From the NCBI RefSeq assembly GCF_011772445.1, contig NZ_WVZN01000047.1, positions 323,714 through 362,746 on the forward strand: a DNA stretch of 39,033 nt, given 5' to 3'. This DNA is from Hydrogenophaga sp. (lineage in GTDB: Bacteria; Pseudomonadota; Gammaproteobacteria; Burkholderiales; Burkholderiaceae_C). Positions 1 to 7,468 of this stretch are shown one piece after another (the stretch's first letter is position 1; each line of letters begins with the position of its first letter). The notes under the pieces were generated by a model. That model was not told where the DNA came from. It saw only the letters and a list, made by a program, of their open reading frames with translations, and searched no databases. The position numbers and the translations under genes were made by a program.

Positions 1-1
1 C

Positions 2-904
2 GCCGCCGTCATCAGCGGCGTGAAGGGCACGCCGCTGCGTGTACTGGCCTGGGTGCTGCTGGGCCTGGCCACGGCGGGCTTCTTCGAGTTCGGCGTGGGC
101 ACCTTCTACGTGGTCGCGCTGGTGCTCATCGCCCTCACCTTTGTGATGCGCCGCGGCGGCGACGCGCGCCAGCTCGCCGTGCAGAGCCTGGTGGACGGCG
201 CGCGCCACGCGCTGCCCGTGGCCATCGCCTGCGCGCTGGTGGGCGTGATCATCGGCGTCATCAACCTCACGGGCGTGGCCGCGGAAATCGGCGGGCGCGT
301 GATCGCCATCGGCCAGGACAACCTGTTCCTGGCGCTGCTGCTGACCATGCTCACCTGCCTGGTGCTGGGCATGGGCATTCCCACCATCCCCAACTACATC
401 ATCACCAGCTCGCTCGCGGCGCCGGTGCTGCTGGAGCTCGGCGTGCCGCTGATCGTCTCGCACATGTTCGTTTTCTACTTCGGGATCATGGCGGACCTCA
501 CGCCACCGGTGGCCCTGGCCTGCTTCGCGGCCGCGCCGATCGCGCGCGAGACGGGCCTGAAGATCAGCGTGCAGGCCATCCGCGTGGCCATCGCCGGCTT
601 CATCATGCCCTTCATGGCCGTGTACTCGCCCGCGCTCATGCTGCAGAGCGAGGACTGGGGCGCCGTGGCCTGGGTCGTGTTCAAGGCCGTGCTCGCCATC
701 GCCATGTGGGGCGCGGGCGCCATCGGCTTCCTGGCCGCGCCACTGGCCTGGTGGGAGCGCGCCTGGGTGGTGGTGGCCGCCTGCTTCCTGGTGGTGGCGC
801 TGCCGCTCACCGACGAGATCGGCCTGGCCGCGATCGCGGCCTTCCTGGCCTGGCACTGGTGGCGCACGCGCCGGCCCGGCATGGGCCAGGCCGGCGCGCG
901 CTGA
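2..904 (+). CDS. TRAP transporter fused permease, TAXI type (C-terminal part, 5' truncated by window edge)
   Basis: This is the C-terminal part of a TRAP transporter membrane subunit of the fused DctQM type that works with TAXI-family periplasmic binding proteins. It would carry out secondary uptake of an organic acid across the inner membrane. The reading frame is open to the left edge, so the true start is outside the window; the GTG at 20 is only an internal valine codon. The visible ~300 residues hold many hydrophobic helices. Diagnostic DctM-like stretches are LVLGMGIPTIPNY and FYFGIMADLTPPVALA, the usual substrate-path signatures. The end of the protein is hydrophobic, as is typical of the fused family. 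A DUF1850 gene follows after 12 bp, a standard partner of this transporter class. The substrate cannot be told from sequence. Confidence 0.9.
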   Translation, partial: AAVISGVKGTPLRVLAWVLLGLATAGFFEFGVGTFYVVALVLIALTFVMRRGGDARQLAVQSLVDGARHALPVAIACALVGVIIGVINLTGVAAEIGGRVIAIGQDNLFLALLLTMLTCLVLGMGIPTIPNYIITSSLAAPVLLELGVPLIVSHMFVFYFGIMADLTPPVALACFAAAPIARETGLKISVQAIRVAIAGFIMPFMAVYSPALMLQSEDWGAVAWVVFKAVLAIAMWGAGAIGFLAAPLAWWERAWVVVAACFLVVALPLTDEIGLAAIAAFLAWHWWRTRRPGMGQAGAR

Positions 905-916
905 GGCAAGGACGGC

Positions 917-1327
917 ATGGCGGCGGGCGTGCTGGGTCTGTGCCTCGCCCTGGCCGCCGCGCCGCAGCAGGCGGTCTTCCTGCCGGGCCGCCACTTCACC
1001 CTGGCCTGGACGCACAGCATCGAAAAAGTCCGCTGGGAAGAGGACTACCAGGTGATCGGGCCGCCCGCGCGCCTGATCGCCACCACCGCGCGCATCAAGG
1101 GCTCGGCCGCGGGCATGGAGCCGCCGCCGGACGCGGTGCTGCGCGACGGCTCGTTCCACTACACACCCAGCGAACGCTCGCCAGCCCGGCTGCCGCTCAC
1201 GCGCTCGGAATTCACCGCGGACTTCGACCTCTGTGTGGACGGCGCCTGCCGCCCCATGGGCCACTGGCTGCCCTCTGACGGCGGCGTCACCGAGATGAGG
1301 GCCTGCGAGGGGGCGCCGTCGCGCTGA
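917..1327 (+). CDS. DUF1850 domain protein, TRAP-transporter companion
   Basis: This 136-residue protein starts with a short hydrophobic segment (residues 3-16) that could be a signal peptide or membrane anchor. It then shows the DUF1850 pattern: FTLAWTHSIEKVRWEEDY near residues 33-50 and GSAAGMEPPPDAVLRDG near 69-85. The family is known mainly by its association with TAXI-type TRAP permeases. Its biochemical role is not established. It sits 12 bp after the permease in the same direction, so co-transcription and an accessory role in the same transporter are likely. It contains one pair of cysteines in the C-terminal third (DLCVDGAC) that could form a disulfide if the protein is exported, which is an inference. 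Confidence 0.85.
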   Translation: MAAGVLGLCLALAAAPQQAVFLPGRHFTLAWTHSIEKVRWEEDYQVIGPPARLIATTARIKGSAAGMEPPPDAVLRDGSFHYTPSERSPARLPLTRSEFTADFDLCVDGACRPMGHWLPSDGGVTEMRACEGAPSR

Positions 1328-1355
1328 GGCCACGGCGCGCCCTTACGATCGGGCG

Positions 1356-2270
1356 GTGAACTTCGCCCAACTGCTCTTTCCCGACTTCTCGCTCATCCTG
1401 TGCGGCTACCTGGTGTGCCGCTTCACCAAGCTCAACCGCCCGGTGTGGGAGCAGGTCGAGAGCCTCGTCTACTACTTCCTGTTCCCGGTGCTGCTGTTCC
1501 AGAGCATCGTGAAGAACCCCCTGGACCTGGGCGCGGCCTCCAGCCTGGTGGGCGCAGCCGTCTCGCTGGCGGTGTGCGCCATCGCCCTCACCTATTCGCT
1601 GCCGCACTGGCCCTGGCTGGGCCGGCGCATCGACGTGCGCCTGCACGCGGCGAGCGCGCAGGTGGGCTTTCGATTCAACTCCTTCATCCTGCTGGCGCTG
1701 GCCGACCGCGTGGCCGGCCCGCAGGCCCTGCTGATGGTGGCGGTGATCATCGGCTGCTGCGTGCCCATCTTCAACGTGGGCGCGGTCTGGCCCATGGCGC
1801 GCCACGCCAACAAGGGCTTCGGGCGCGAGTTGCTGCGCAACCCGCTGATCATTGCCACCGCCACGGGGCTGGTGGCCAACCTGCTGGGCTTCACCCTGCC
1901 CGACTGGCTTTCGCCCACGGTGAACCGCATCGGCCAGGCCTCGCTGGCGCTGGGCCTGATGGCGGCGGGCGCGGGCATGCAGTTCGGCAGCATGGCCAGC
2001 GCCAAGGCCCTGGCCGTGGCGGTGCTGGCCATCAAGCACCTGGCGGTGCCGCTGATGGCCTTCGGCCTCGCCCTGCTGTTCCGGCTCGACCCGGTGCAGA
2101 CCGCCGTGCTGCTGACCTTCTCGGCCGTGCCCACGGCGTCCAGTTGCTATGTGCTGGCCGCGCGCATGGGCTACAACGGGCCCTACGTGGCGGGGCTGGT
2201 CACGCTGTCCACGCTGCTGGGCATGCTGAGCCTGCCGTTTGCGCTGGGCGTGCTGGGCGGCTTGCGATAG
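1356..2270 (+). CDS. AEC family transporter (auxin efflux carrier type permease)
   Basis: This 304-residue polytopic inner-membrane protein has the layout of bacterial AEC (auxin efflux carrier) permeases: about ten hydrophobic segments, with a conserved asparagine- and proline-rich second half (RNPLIIATATGLVANLLGF near 165-183, then SAVPTASSCYVLAARMG near 257-273). Family members move organic acids, amino acids or other small anions. The substrate here is unknown. I chose the GTG at 1356 because it gives a normal family N-terminus beginning in the first helix; no better ATG is present. It lies 28 bp after the DUF1850 gene and could be read from the same transcript, but it is not a usual part of the TRAP system. 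Confidence 0.88.
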   Translation: MNFAQLLFPDFSLILCGYLVCRFTKLNRPVWEQVESLVYYFLFPVLLFQSIVKNPLDLGAASSLVGAAVSLAVCAIALTYSLPHWPWLGRRIDVRLHAASAQVGFRFNSFILLALADRVAGPQALLMVAVIIGCCVPIFNVGAVWPMARHANKGFGRELLRNPLIIATATGLVANLLGFTLPDWLSPTVNRIGQASLALGLMAAGAGMQFGSMASAKALAVAVLAIKHLAVPLMAFGLALLFRLDPVQTAVLLTFSAVPTASSCYVLAARMGYNGPYVAGLVTLSTLLGMLSLPFALGVLGGLR

Positions 2271-2335
2271 GGCCACCGCGACGGAACCCAGGGCCTTTTG
2301 GCTCCCCGTTGCGGACCACGGAGTGCGGGCACACA

Positions 2336-2899
2336 ATGCCCCGCATGAAACGCCGTGACCTCTGCCTTGCCGCCCCCCTGGCCCTGCTGGGCGCCCCCTT
2401 CGCCCGCGCCAGCACCTGCCCCGCCCTGCTGAACCACCAGTTCCCGCGCCTGCAGGACGGCGCACCCCAGAACCTGTGCCAGTTTGCGGGCAAGGTGGTG
2501 CTGGTGGTCAACACCGCCAGCTACTGCGGCTTCACCAGGCAGTACGAAGGCCTGGAGGCGCTGTTCGCGAAGTACCGCGAGCGGGGCCTGGTGGTCCTCG
2601 GCTTTCCATCCAACGATTTCGAACAGGAAACCGGCGACGCGAAGCAGATCGCCGAGCTGTGCTTCAACACCTACGGCGTGCGCTTCCCCATGTTCGACAA
2701 GACCGTGGTCACCGGCGCCAAGGCCAATCCGCTCTACCTGCAGCTGCGCCAGGCCACCGGCGTGTCGCCGCGCTGGAACTTCCATAAGTACCTGATCGGC
2801 CGCGATGGCCGCGTGATCGACCAGTACGCCAGCACCACCGAGCCCATGGGGCGCACGCTGACGCAGGCCGTGGAGGCCGCGCTCGCCGCGAAAGCCTGA
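2336..2899 (+). CDS. Glutathione peroxidase family protein with export signal
   Basis: This is a thiol peroxidase of the glutathione peroxidase family, expected to reduce hydroperoxides. The core is recognisable: VVLVVNTASYCGFTRQYEGL carries the peroxidatic cysteine (Cys, not selenocysteine), followed by LGFPSNDFEQETG and the WNFHKYLI tryptophan block. The position usually written NQF in the family is NDF here, as in several proteobacterial relatives. The N-terminus (MKRRDLCLAAPLALLGAPFARA) is a signal peptide with twin arginines and an alanine-rich cleavage site, so the protein probably acts in the periplasm. Two in-frame ATGs exist, 2336 and 2345. Both leave the signal peptide intact, and neither has a strong Shine-Dalgarno. 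A bidirectional terminator follows. Confidence 0.88.
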   Translation: MPRMKRRDLCLAAPLALLGAPFARASTCPALLNHQFPRLQDGAPQNLCQFAGKVVLVVNTASYCGFTRQYEGLEALFAKYRERGLVVLGFPSNDFEQETGDAKQIAELCFNTYGVRFPMFDKTVVTGAKANPLYLQLRQATGVSPRWNFHKYLIGRDGRVIDQYASTTEPMGRTLTQAVEAALAAKA

Positions 2900-2920
2900 G
2901 CGTCGCGGGCCGGCCACCCA

Positions 2921-2950
2921 AAGAAAAAGCCACCGCAAGCGGTGGCTTTC
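2921..2950. terminator. Bidirectional rho-independent terminator between gpx and the livK-like gene
   Basis: The inverted repeat GCCACCGC (2929-2936), AA, GCGGTGGC (2939-2946) forms a strong GC stem. An A-tract (AAGAAAAA, 2921-2928) lies on the left and a short T-run (TTTC) on the right, so it can end transcripts from both the peroxidase gene (plus) and the convergent binding-protein gene (minus). Confidence 0.8.
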
Positions 2951-2972
2951 TCGTTGCCGGGGGCTGAGGGAA

Positions 2973-4169
2973 TCAGCGGATCACGGCGATGGTGGTGCGG
3001 TTGCCGCCTTTGTAGGTCATCAGCGTCAGGGCACCGTTCTTGATGTCGCCCTTTTCGTCGAACTCGATCTTGCCGGTCACGCCGTTGTAGCTGGAGGCCT
3101 TGAGGGCGGGCAGGTAGACCTTGGGATCGGCCGAGCCGGCGGTGACCATGGCATTGGCCATGACCTTCACGGCGTCGTACACGTACGGGGCGTACACCTG
3201 CACGTCGGCGTTGAACTTGGCCTTGAAGTCCTCACGGAACTTGTCCATGCCGGCCTTCTGTTCGCCCTCGACACCACCGGCCTCGGCGCAGTAGACCTGC
3301 TCGTCGCTCATGCCGTCGCCGGCCAGCTTGGGCAGTTCGCTGGTGCAGATGCCGTCGCCGCCCATGAACTTGGCCTGGATGCCGAGCTGCTTCATCTGCT
3401 TGAGCATGGGGCCGGCCACGGCGTCCATGCCGCCGAAGAACACCACGTCGGGCTTCTTGGCCTTCAGTGTGGTCAGGATGGCGTTGAAGTCAGTCGCCTT
3501 GTCGTTGGTGAACTCGCGGCCCACCACCGTGCCGCCGGCGGCCTTCACGCCCTTCTCGAACTCGTCGGCCACGCCCTGGCCGTAGGCCGTGCGGTCGTCG
3601 ATGACGGCCACGTTCTTGGCCTTGAGGGTTTCGATGGCGTACTTGCCGAGCGTGCCGCCCAGGTGCACGTCGTCAGCCACCACGCGGAACGCGCCCGCGA
3701 AGCCCTGGCGGGTGTACTTGGGGTTGGTCGCCGAGGGCGAGATCTGCGGAATGCCGGCGTCGTTGTAGAGCTGCGAAGCCGGAATGGTGGTGCCCGAGTT
3801 CAGGTGGCCGATGACGCCGTTGACCTTGGCGTCGACCAGCTTCTGCGCGGCGGCCGTGCCCTGCTTCGGGTCGGCGGCGTCGTCTTCGGCCAGCAGCTCG
3901 AACTTGGCCTTGCCGCCACCGATGGTGAGGCCGGCGGCGTTGAGCTCCTCGATCGCCATGCGGGCGCCGTTCTCGTTGTCCTTACCCAGGTGAGCGATGG
4001 CGCCGCTGGTGGGGCCGACGTGACCGATCTTGACCACGACCTCCGCCGGTGCGGCCGGTGCGGGCGCTGCGGCCGGTGCAGCGGCCGGGGGAGCAGCCTC
4101 TTCCTTCTTGCCACAGGCCGCGAGCGCGACGGCTGCGGCAAGCACTGCCAGTTTCATGTTCACTTGCAT
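2973..4169 (-). CDS. Branched-chain amino acid ABC transporter substrate-binding lipoprotein
   Basis: This is a periplasmic binding protein of the Leu/Ile/Val (LivJ/LivK, type I fold) family, 398 residues. It has a lipoprotein signal with lipobox LAAC (Cys19), then an Ala/Pro-rich tether (about residues 25-43), then the mature binding fold starting VVVKIGHVGPTSG. Typical family stretches follow: IGHLNSGTTIPASQLYND, IDDRTAYGQG and the C-terminal YNGVTGKIEFDEKGD. The reading frame stays open upstream of 4169, but I chose this ATG because GAGGA sits 6 nt before it and it gives a proper signal peptide. No permease or ATPase genes are next to it, so it is an orphan or works with a transporter elsewhere. 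It may bind amino acids or related compounds; the ligand is unknown. Confidence 0.9.
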   Translation of the reverse strand: MQVNMKLAVLAAAVALAACGKKEEAAPPAAAPAAAPAPAAPAEVVVKIGHVGPTSGAIAHLGKDNENGARMAIEELNAAGLTIGGGKAKFELLAEDDAADPKQGTAAAQKLVDAKVNGVIGHLNSGTTIPASQLYNDAGIPQISPSATNPKYTRQGFAGAFRVVADDVHLGGTLGKYAIETLKAKNVAVIDDRTAYGQGVADEFEKGVKAAGGTVVGREFTNDKATDFNAILTTLKAKKPDVVFFGGMDAVAGPMLKQMKQLGIQAKFMGGDGICTSELPKLAGDGMSDEQVYCAEAGGVEGEQKAGMDKFREDFKAKFNADVQVYAPYVYDAVKVMANAMVTAGSADPKVYLPALKASSYNGVTGKIEFDEKGDIKNGALTLMTYKGGNRTTIAVIR

Positions 4170-4240
4170 GGAATTTCCTCGGTAAGGATGGATTGATTTG
4201 CGGAGGGAACTTTTTTTACTCCACCGCATAAAGATACTCC

Positions 4241-4263
4241 AAAACGAACCGGCTTTTGGCCGG
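4241..4263 (-). terminator. Probable terminator after pepA-holC
   Basis: On the minus strand, CCGGC-CAAAA-GCCGG (4263-4249) forms a perfect 5-bp stem with a 5-nt loop, followed by TTCGTTTT. It lies 72 bp after the holC stop and before the binding-protein gene, so it separates the two units. The stem is short, hence moderate confidence. Confidence 0.5.
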
Positions 4264-4335
4264 GACCGAAGCCTAAAACACGGTTGGGCGAGCGGTTCGA
4301 GGGTTTTCCTGAAGCCGCGCGTGCACCGAATGCGT

Positions 4336-4770
4336 TCACTCGCCGCCGACGGACCTGAGGTCGTGGCGCTGCGGTTCGACACCGTCGGCCAGGTAGCGGC
4401 GCCAGCGCTGGCGCGCCAGTGCCCGGTCGCCGTCGTCCTGGCCCACCACCTCGATCACGCGGTCAAAGCGCGAGTAGTCGGCCGGCACGTCATCGGTGAG
4501 ATTGACCAGCACTTGCGTGGGCGCGCGCTCGTCGAGCCGGTCGAGCAGGTGAATGGGCGAATGGCGGCGCGTGGCCTCGGCGTCCGCCCCGACACAGTGC
4601 GGAACGAACTCGCCCTGGGCGATCAGCCACAGGCCGCGATCGAGCGTTTCAAGTTGCTCGACCGGGGCCAGCACGGACACGCGCGCCCCCTTGAGGTAGG
4701 CCTTGCGCAGCAGGCGGCAGACGTAGGCGGCCTTGTCGGGCGCGTTGAAGTGGAAGGCCACCTCGGCCAT
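4336..4770 (-). CDS. holC: DNA polymerase III chi subunit
   Basis: HolC (chi) is the clamp-loader accessory subunit that links the replicase to single-stranded DNA-binding protein. The 144-residue product begins MAEVAFHFNAPDK and shows the family core: CRLLRKAYLKGARVSVLAP, then LWLIAQGEFVPHC and PTQVLVNLTDD. Length matches the family (about 140-150). The gene starts 14 bp after pepA in the same direction. pepA-holC is a conserved proteobacterial gene pair (in E. coli pepA-holC-valS), which supports the call. No valS is present here; a probable terminator follows instead. The reading frame is open far upstream, but only this ATG gives the chi N-terminus. Confidence 0.92.
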   Translation of the reverse strand: MAEVAFHFNAPDKAAYVCRLLRKAYLKGARVSVLAPVEQLETLDRGLWLIAQGEFVPHCVGADAEATRRHSPIHLLDRLDERAPTQVLVNLTDDVPADYSRFDRVIEVVGQDDGDRALARQRWRRYLADGVEPQRHDLRSVGGE

Positions 4771-4784
4771 GGCCGTGCGCGGGC

Positions 4785-6272
4785 TCAGCGGCTGGAGGCC
4801 CGGGCTTTGGCCCGCGCCTTGCCGGCGGGGCCCGCGGCCTCGTTCAGCAGGTACTGCAGCAGCAGCGGCACCGGCCGCCCGGTGGCGCCCTTGTTCGAGC
4901 CCCCGCGCCAGGCGGTGCCGGCGATGTCCAGGTGGGCCCAGGGCAGCTCGGTGGCGAAGCGCTGGAGGAACTTGGCCGCGGTGACGGCACCACCCGCGCG
5001 CCCGGCCACGTTGGCCACGTCGGCGAAGTTGGACTTCAGACCTTCGGCGTACTCGTCGTCCAGCGGCATGCGCCAGCACGGGTCGCCCGCCTGCTCGCCG
5101 GCCTGCGACAGCGCCTGGGCCAGCTCGTCGCGCGCGCTGAACAGCCCGCTGCGCACGGCGCCCAGCGCGATCACGCAGGCGCCGGTGAGCGTGGCGATGT
5201 CGATCACCGCGCGCGGCTTGAATCGGGCCGCGTAGGTGAGCGCGTCGCAGAGGATCAGGCGGCCCTCGGCGTCGGTGTTGAGGATCTCGATGGTCTGGCC
5301 GCTCATGCTGCGCACCACGTCGCCCGGCTTGACGGCCTTGCCGTCGGGCATGTTCTCGCAGGTGGGGATGAGGCCGACGACGTTGATGGCGGGCCGGGCT
5401 TCGGCCAGGGCGGCGAAGGTGCCCAGCACGCTGGCCGCGCCGCCCATGTCGAACTTCATCTCGTCCATCTCGGCGGCGGGCTTGAGGCTGATGCCGCCGG
5501 TGTCGAAGGTGATTCCTTTGCCCACCAGCACCACGGGCGCGTCGGCCTTGCCGGCGCCCTGGTAGCGCATGACGATGAAACGCAGCGGTTCGGCCGAGCC
5601 TTGCGCCACAGCCAGGAAGGCCCCCATGCCCAGGGCCTCGATCTGGCGCGGGCCGAGCACCTCGGTCTTGATGCCCGGCAGGCGGCCGAGCTGGCGCGCC
5701 GCGTCCGCGAGGCGGCTGGGCGTGGCATGGTTGGCGGGGCGGTTGGCCCATTCCTTGGCGAATTCCACGCCCGCCACCACGGCCTTGCCGGTTTCGAAGG
5801 CCGCACGCACGGTGCTGGCGTCGCTCACGCCGAAGGTGGTCTTGGCCAGCGCACGCGGCTTGGCGCTGGGCTTGGTGGTGGTGTAGACGTAAGACGCGTC
5901 GGCGCAGATCTGCATGGCGGCGCGCAGTCCCTCGGCGTCGGCCGCGACCAGCGAAAACACCACGCCCAGGCGCGCGATGCCCGGCGCCTTGAGCTGCGAC
6001 ATGCCCATGCCCACCGCCTTGCGCACGGACACCGCGTCGGCCGTGCCGGCGCGCACCAGCAGCACGCGCGCCGCCTTGATGCCTTCGGGCCGGTAGCAGG
6101 CCAGCGTCTTGCCCACGCCGGGCTCCAGGTCCTCGCTCTTGAGCGCCTGGGCCACCAGCGTGTGCAAGGGCGAGCTTCCCTTGGGCAGCGTGTCGGGCAC
6201 CAGCACCAGCAGCGCGTCGGCGGGGAATTCGGCGGCCTGTGCCGGACTCAGGGTCTTGAGGTCAAAGTTCAT
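4785..6272 (-). CDS. pepA: Leucyl aminopeptidase (M17, cytosol aminopeptidase)
   Basis: This 495-residue M17 dinuclear-metal aminopeptidase removes N-terminal residues from peptides in the cytoplasm. In E. coli PepA also binds DNA at recombination sites and at carAB; whether it does so here is unknown. The C-terminal catalytic domain shows VGKGITFDTGGISLKP and MKFDMGGAASV (metal and substrate ligands) and the family signature NTDAEGRL. The N-terminal ~180 residues are the more variable domain. I chose the ATG at 6272 rather than the upstream in-frame start at 6296 because it gives the usual MNFDLKTL start and avoids overlap with the divergent lptF. Only 27 bp separate the two start codons, so its promoter must lie partly inside lptF. 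Confidence 0.95.
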   Translation of the reverse strand: MNFDLKTLSPAQAAEFPADALLVLVPDTLPKGSSPLHTLVAQALKSEDLEPGVGKTLACYRPEGIKAARVLLVRAGTADAVSVRKAVGMGMSQLKAPGIARLGVVFSLVAADAEGLRAAMQICADASYVYTTTKPSAKPRALAKTTFGVSDASTVRAAFETGKAVVAGVEFAKEWANRPANHATPSRLADAARQLGRLPGIKTEVLGPRQIEALGMGAFLAVAQGSAEPLRFIVMRYQGAGKADAPVVLVGKGITFDTGGISLKPAAEMDEMKFDMGGAASVLGTFAALAEARPAINVVGLIPTCENMPDGKAVKPGDVVRSMSGQTIEILNTDAEGRLILCDALTYAARFKPRAVIDIATLTGACVIALGAVRSGLFSARDELAQALSQAGEQAGDPCWRMPLDDEYAEGLKSNFADVANVAGRAGGAVTAAKFLQRFATELPWAHLDIAGTAWRGGSNKGATGRPVPLLLQYLLNEAAGPAGKARAKARASSR

Positions 6273-6299
6273 AATTCGGTCTCGTTCTGACGCCAATCG

Positions 6300-7406
6300 A
6301 TGTTATTCCATTCGTCCATCCGCAAGGAGCTGGCCCGCAGTTTCGGGGCCACGCTGGTGATCCTGTTCACCATCGTGCTCACCATGCTGCTCATCCGCAC
6401 CTTGGGCGCGGCCTCCAAGGGCAGTGTGGACCCGCAAGAGATCATGCTGGTCCTGGGCTACACCGTCATCGGGCGAATGCCCACGGTGCTCACGCTCGCG
6501 CTGTTCATCTCCATCGTGTTCACGCTATCGCGCATGTACCGCGACAGCGAGATGATCATCTGGTTCACCAGCGGGCGCTCGCTCGGGGGTTTTCTGGGGC
6601 CCCTGATGCGCTTCGCCTGGCCGGTGCTGCTGGTGATCGTGCTCATGGTGTTCTTCATCTGGCCCTGGGCCAACCAGCAGGTGAACGACTTGCGCGACCG
6701 CTTCGAGCGCCGTGGCGACCTGGAGCGGGTGGAGCCTGGCCAGTTCCAGGAGTCCTCCAGCGGCCGGCGCGTGTTCTTCATCGACAAGGACACGGCCGAC
6801 GGCACCGAAGGCCGCAACATTTTCATCTCCAGCACCGAGCCCAACGGTGAAGAGACCATCACCTCCGCCCGCTCGGGCCGCATCGAATGGGTGGGCGAGC
6901 GCCAGTTCCTGATGCTCAACAACGGGCAGCGGCTCGAGTCGCAGGCCGACAACGGCCTGCGCGTGAGCGATTTCGCCGAATACGGCACGCAGATCGGCCA
7001 GGCCGGCGGCAACCTGGGCGCGGCGGTGGAACTCAAGGCCCGCCCGAGCTGGGAGCTCATCATGAACCCCGACCGCGCCAACCTGGCGGAACTGGGCTGG
7101 CGCGTGGGCCTGGCCATCACGGCGTTCAACTTCGTGCTCATCGCCCTGGCCACCACGGTGGGGAACCCGCGGGCGGGCCGCAGTGGCAACCTGTTCTTCA
7201 CGCTCTTCGCCTTCGTGTTCTATTACAACCTGCTCAACATCGGCCAGAACTGGGTGGCGCGCGGCGTGATCGACCTGCTGCCCTTCATGGTGGGCTTGCA
7301 CGGCGGTGTGCTCGCGCTCACGCTGGTGTGGTTCTACAAGCGGCATCAGGGCCTGAGCCTGCGCGAGCTGCTCACCGGCTGGCGCCGGCGCGGGGCCTCG
7401 GCATGA
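6300..7406 (+). CDS. lptF: LPS export permease LptF
   Basis: LptF is one of the two inner-membrane permease halves of the LptB2FG transporter that extracts lipopolysaccharide and passes it to LptC-LptA. The 368-residue protein begins MLFHSSIRKELARSFGATL and has the classic layout: three N-terminal helices, a periplasmic beta-jellyroll (about residues 130-260) and three C-terminal helices. It is divergent from pepA, an arrangement also seen in E. coli. Its stop TGA (7404-7406) overlaps the ATG (7403) of the short repeat ORF that lies between it and lptG, so translation is probably coupled through that element. No clear Shine-Dalgarno precedes the ATG at 6300. Confidence 0.93.
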   Translation: MLFHSSIRKELARSFGATLVILFTIVLTMLLIRTLGAASKGSVDPQEIMLVLGYTVIGRMPTVLTLALFISIVFTLSRMYRDSEMIIWFTSGRSLGGFLGPLMRFAWPVLLVIVLMVFFIWPWANQQVNDLRDRFERRGDLERVEPGQFQESSSGRRVFFIDKDTADGTEGRNIFISSTEPNGEETITSARSGRIEWVGERQFLMLNNGQRLESQADNGLRVSDFAEYGTQIGQAGGNLGAAVELKARPSWELIMNPDRANLAELGWRVGLAITAFNFVLIALATTVGNPRAGRSGNLFFTLFAFVFYYNLLNIGQNWVARGVIDLLPFMVGLHGGVLALTLVWFYKRHQGLSLRELLTGWRRRGASA

Positions 7407-7468
7407 GCGACGCACGGCCGCCCGAAGTCACTCGCACCGCAGCGCGCCGCGCGGAGGTATCCGAATGA
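7403..7468 (+). repeat. 66-nt repeat copy A: coupled 21-codon ORF with hairpin and Shine-Dalgarno
   Basis: This element exactly fills the lptF-lptG junction. It opens with an ATG overlapping the lptF stop, encodes 21 residues (MSDARPPEVTRTAARRAEVSE) and closes with TGA (7466-7468) overlapping the lptG ATG at 7465. GGAGG at 7453-7457 lies 7 nt before lptG. A second copy at 26757-26822 matches at 55 of 66 positions with no indels. Differences fall evenly over codon positions (4/3/4), which argues against selection on the peptide. GAGCGAC (7405-7411) can pair with GTCACTC (7427-7433), one C/A mismatch, around the loop GCACGGCCGCCCGAA that is identical in both copies. The sequence supports a repeated, structured translation-coupling element; function is inferred. 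Confidence 0.75.

Noticed and set aside
1287..2465. Long reverse ORF opposite the AEC transporter and glutathione peroxidase
   Set aside because: It is a shadow in GC-rich DNA: the translation is Gln/Arg/His-rich with no family, and the plus strand has clear conserved proteins.
3929..4150. Ala/Pro repeats near the binding-protein N-terminus as a possible DNA repeat
   Set aside because: The GGCCGGTGC-type repetition only encodes the Ala/Pro tether of the lipoprotein and is common in this family.
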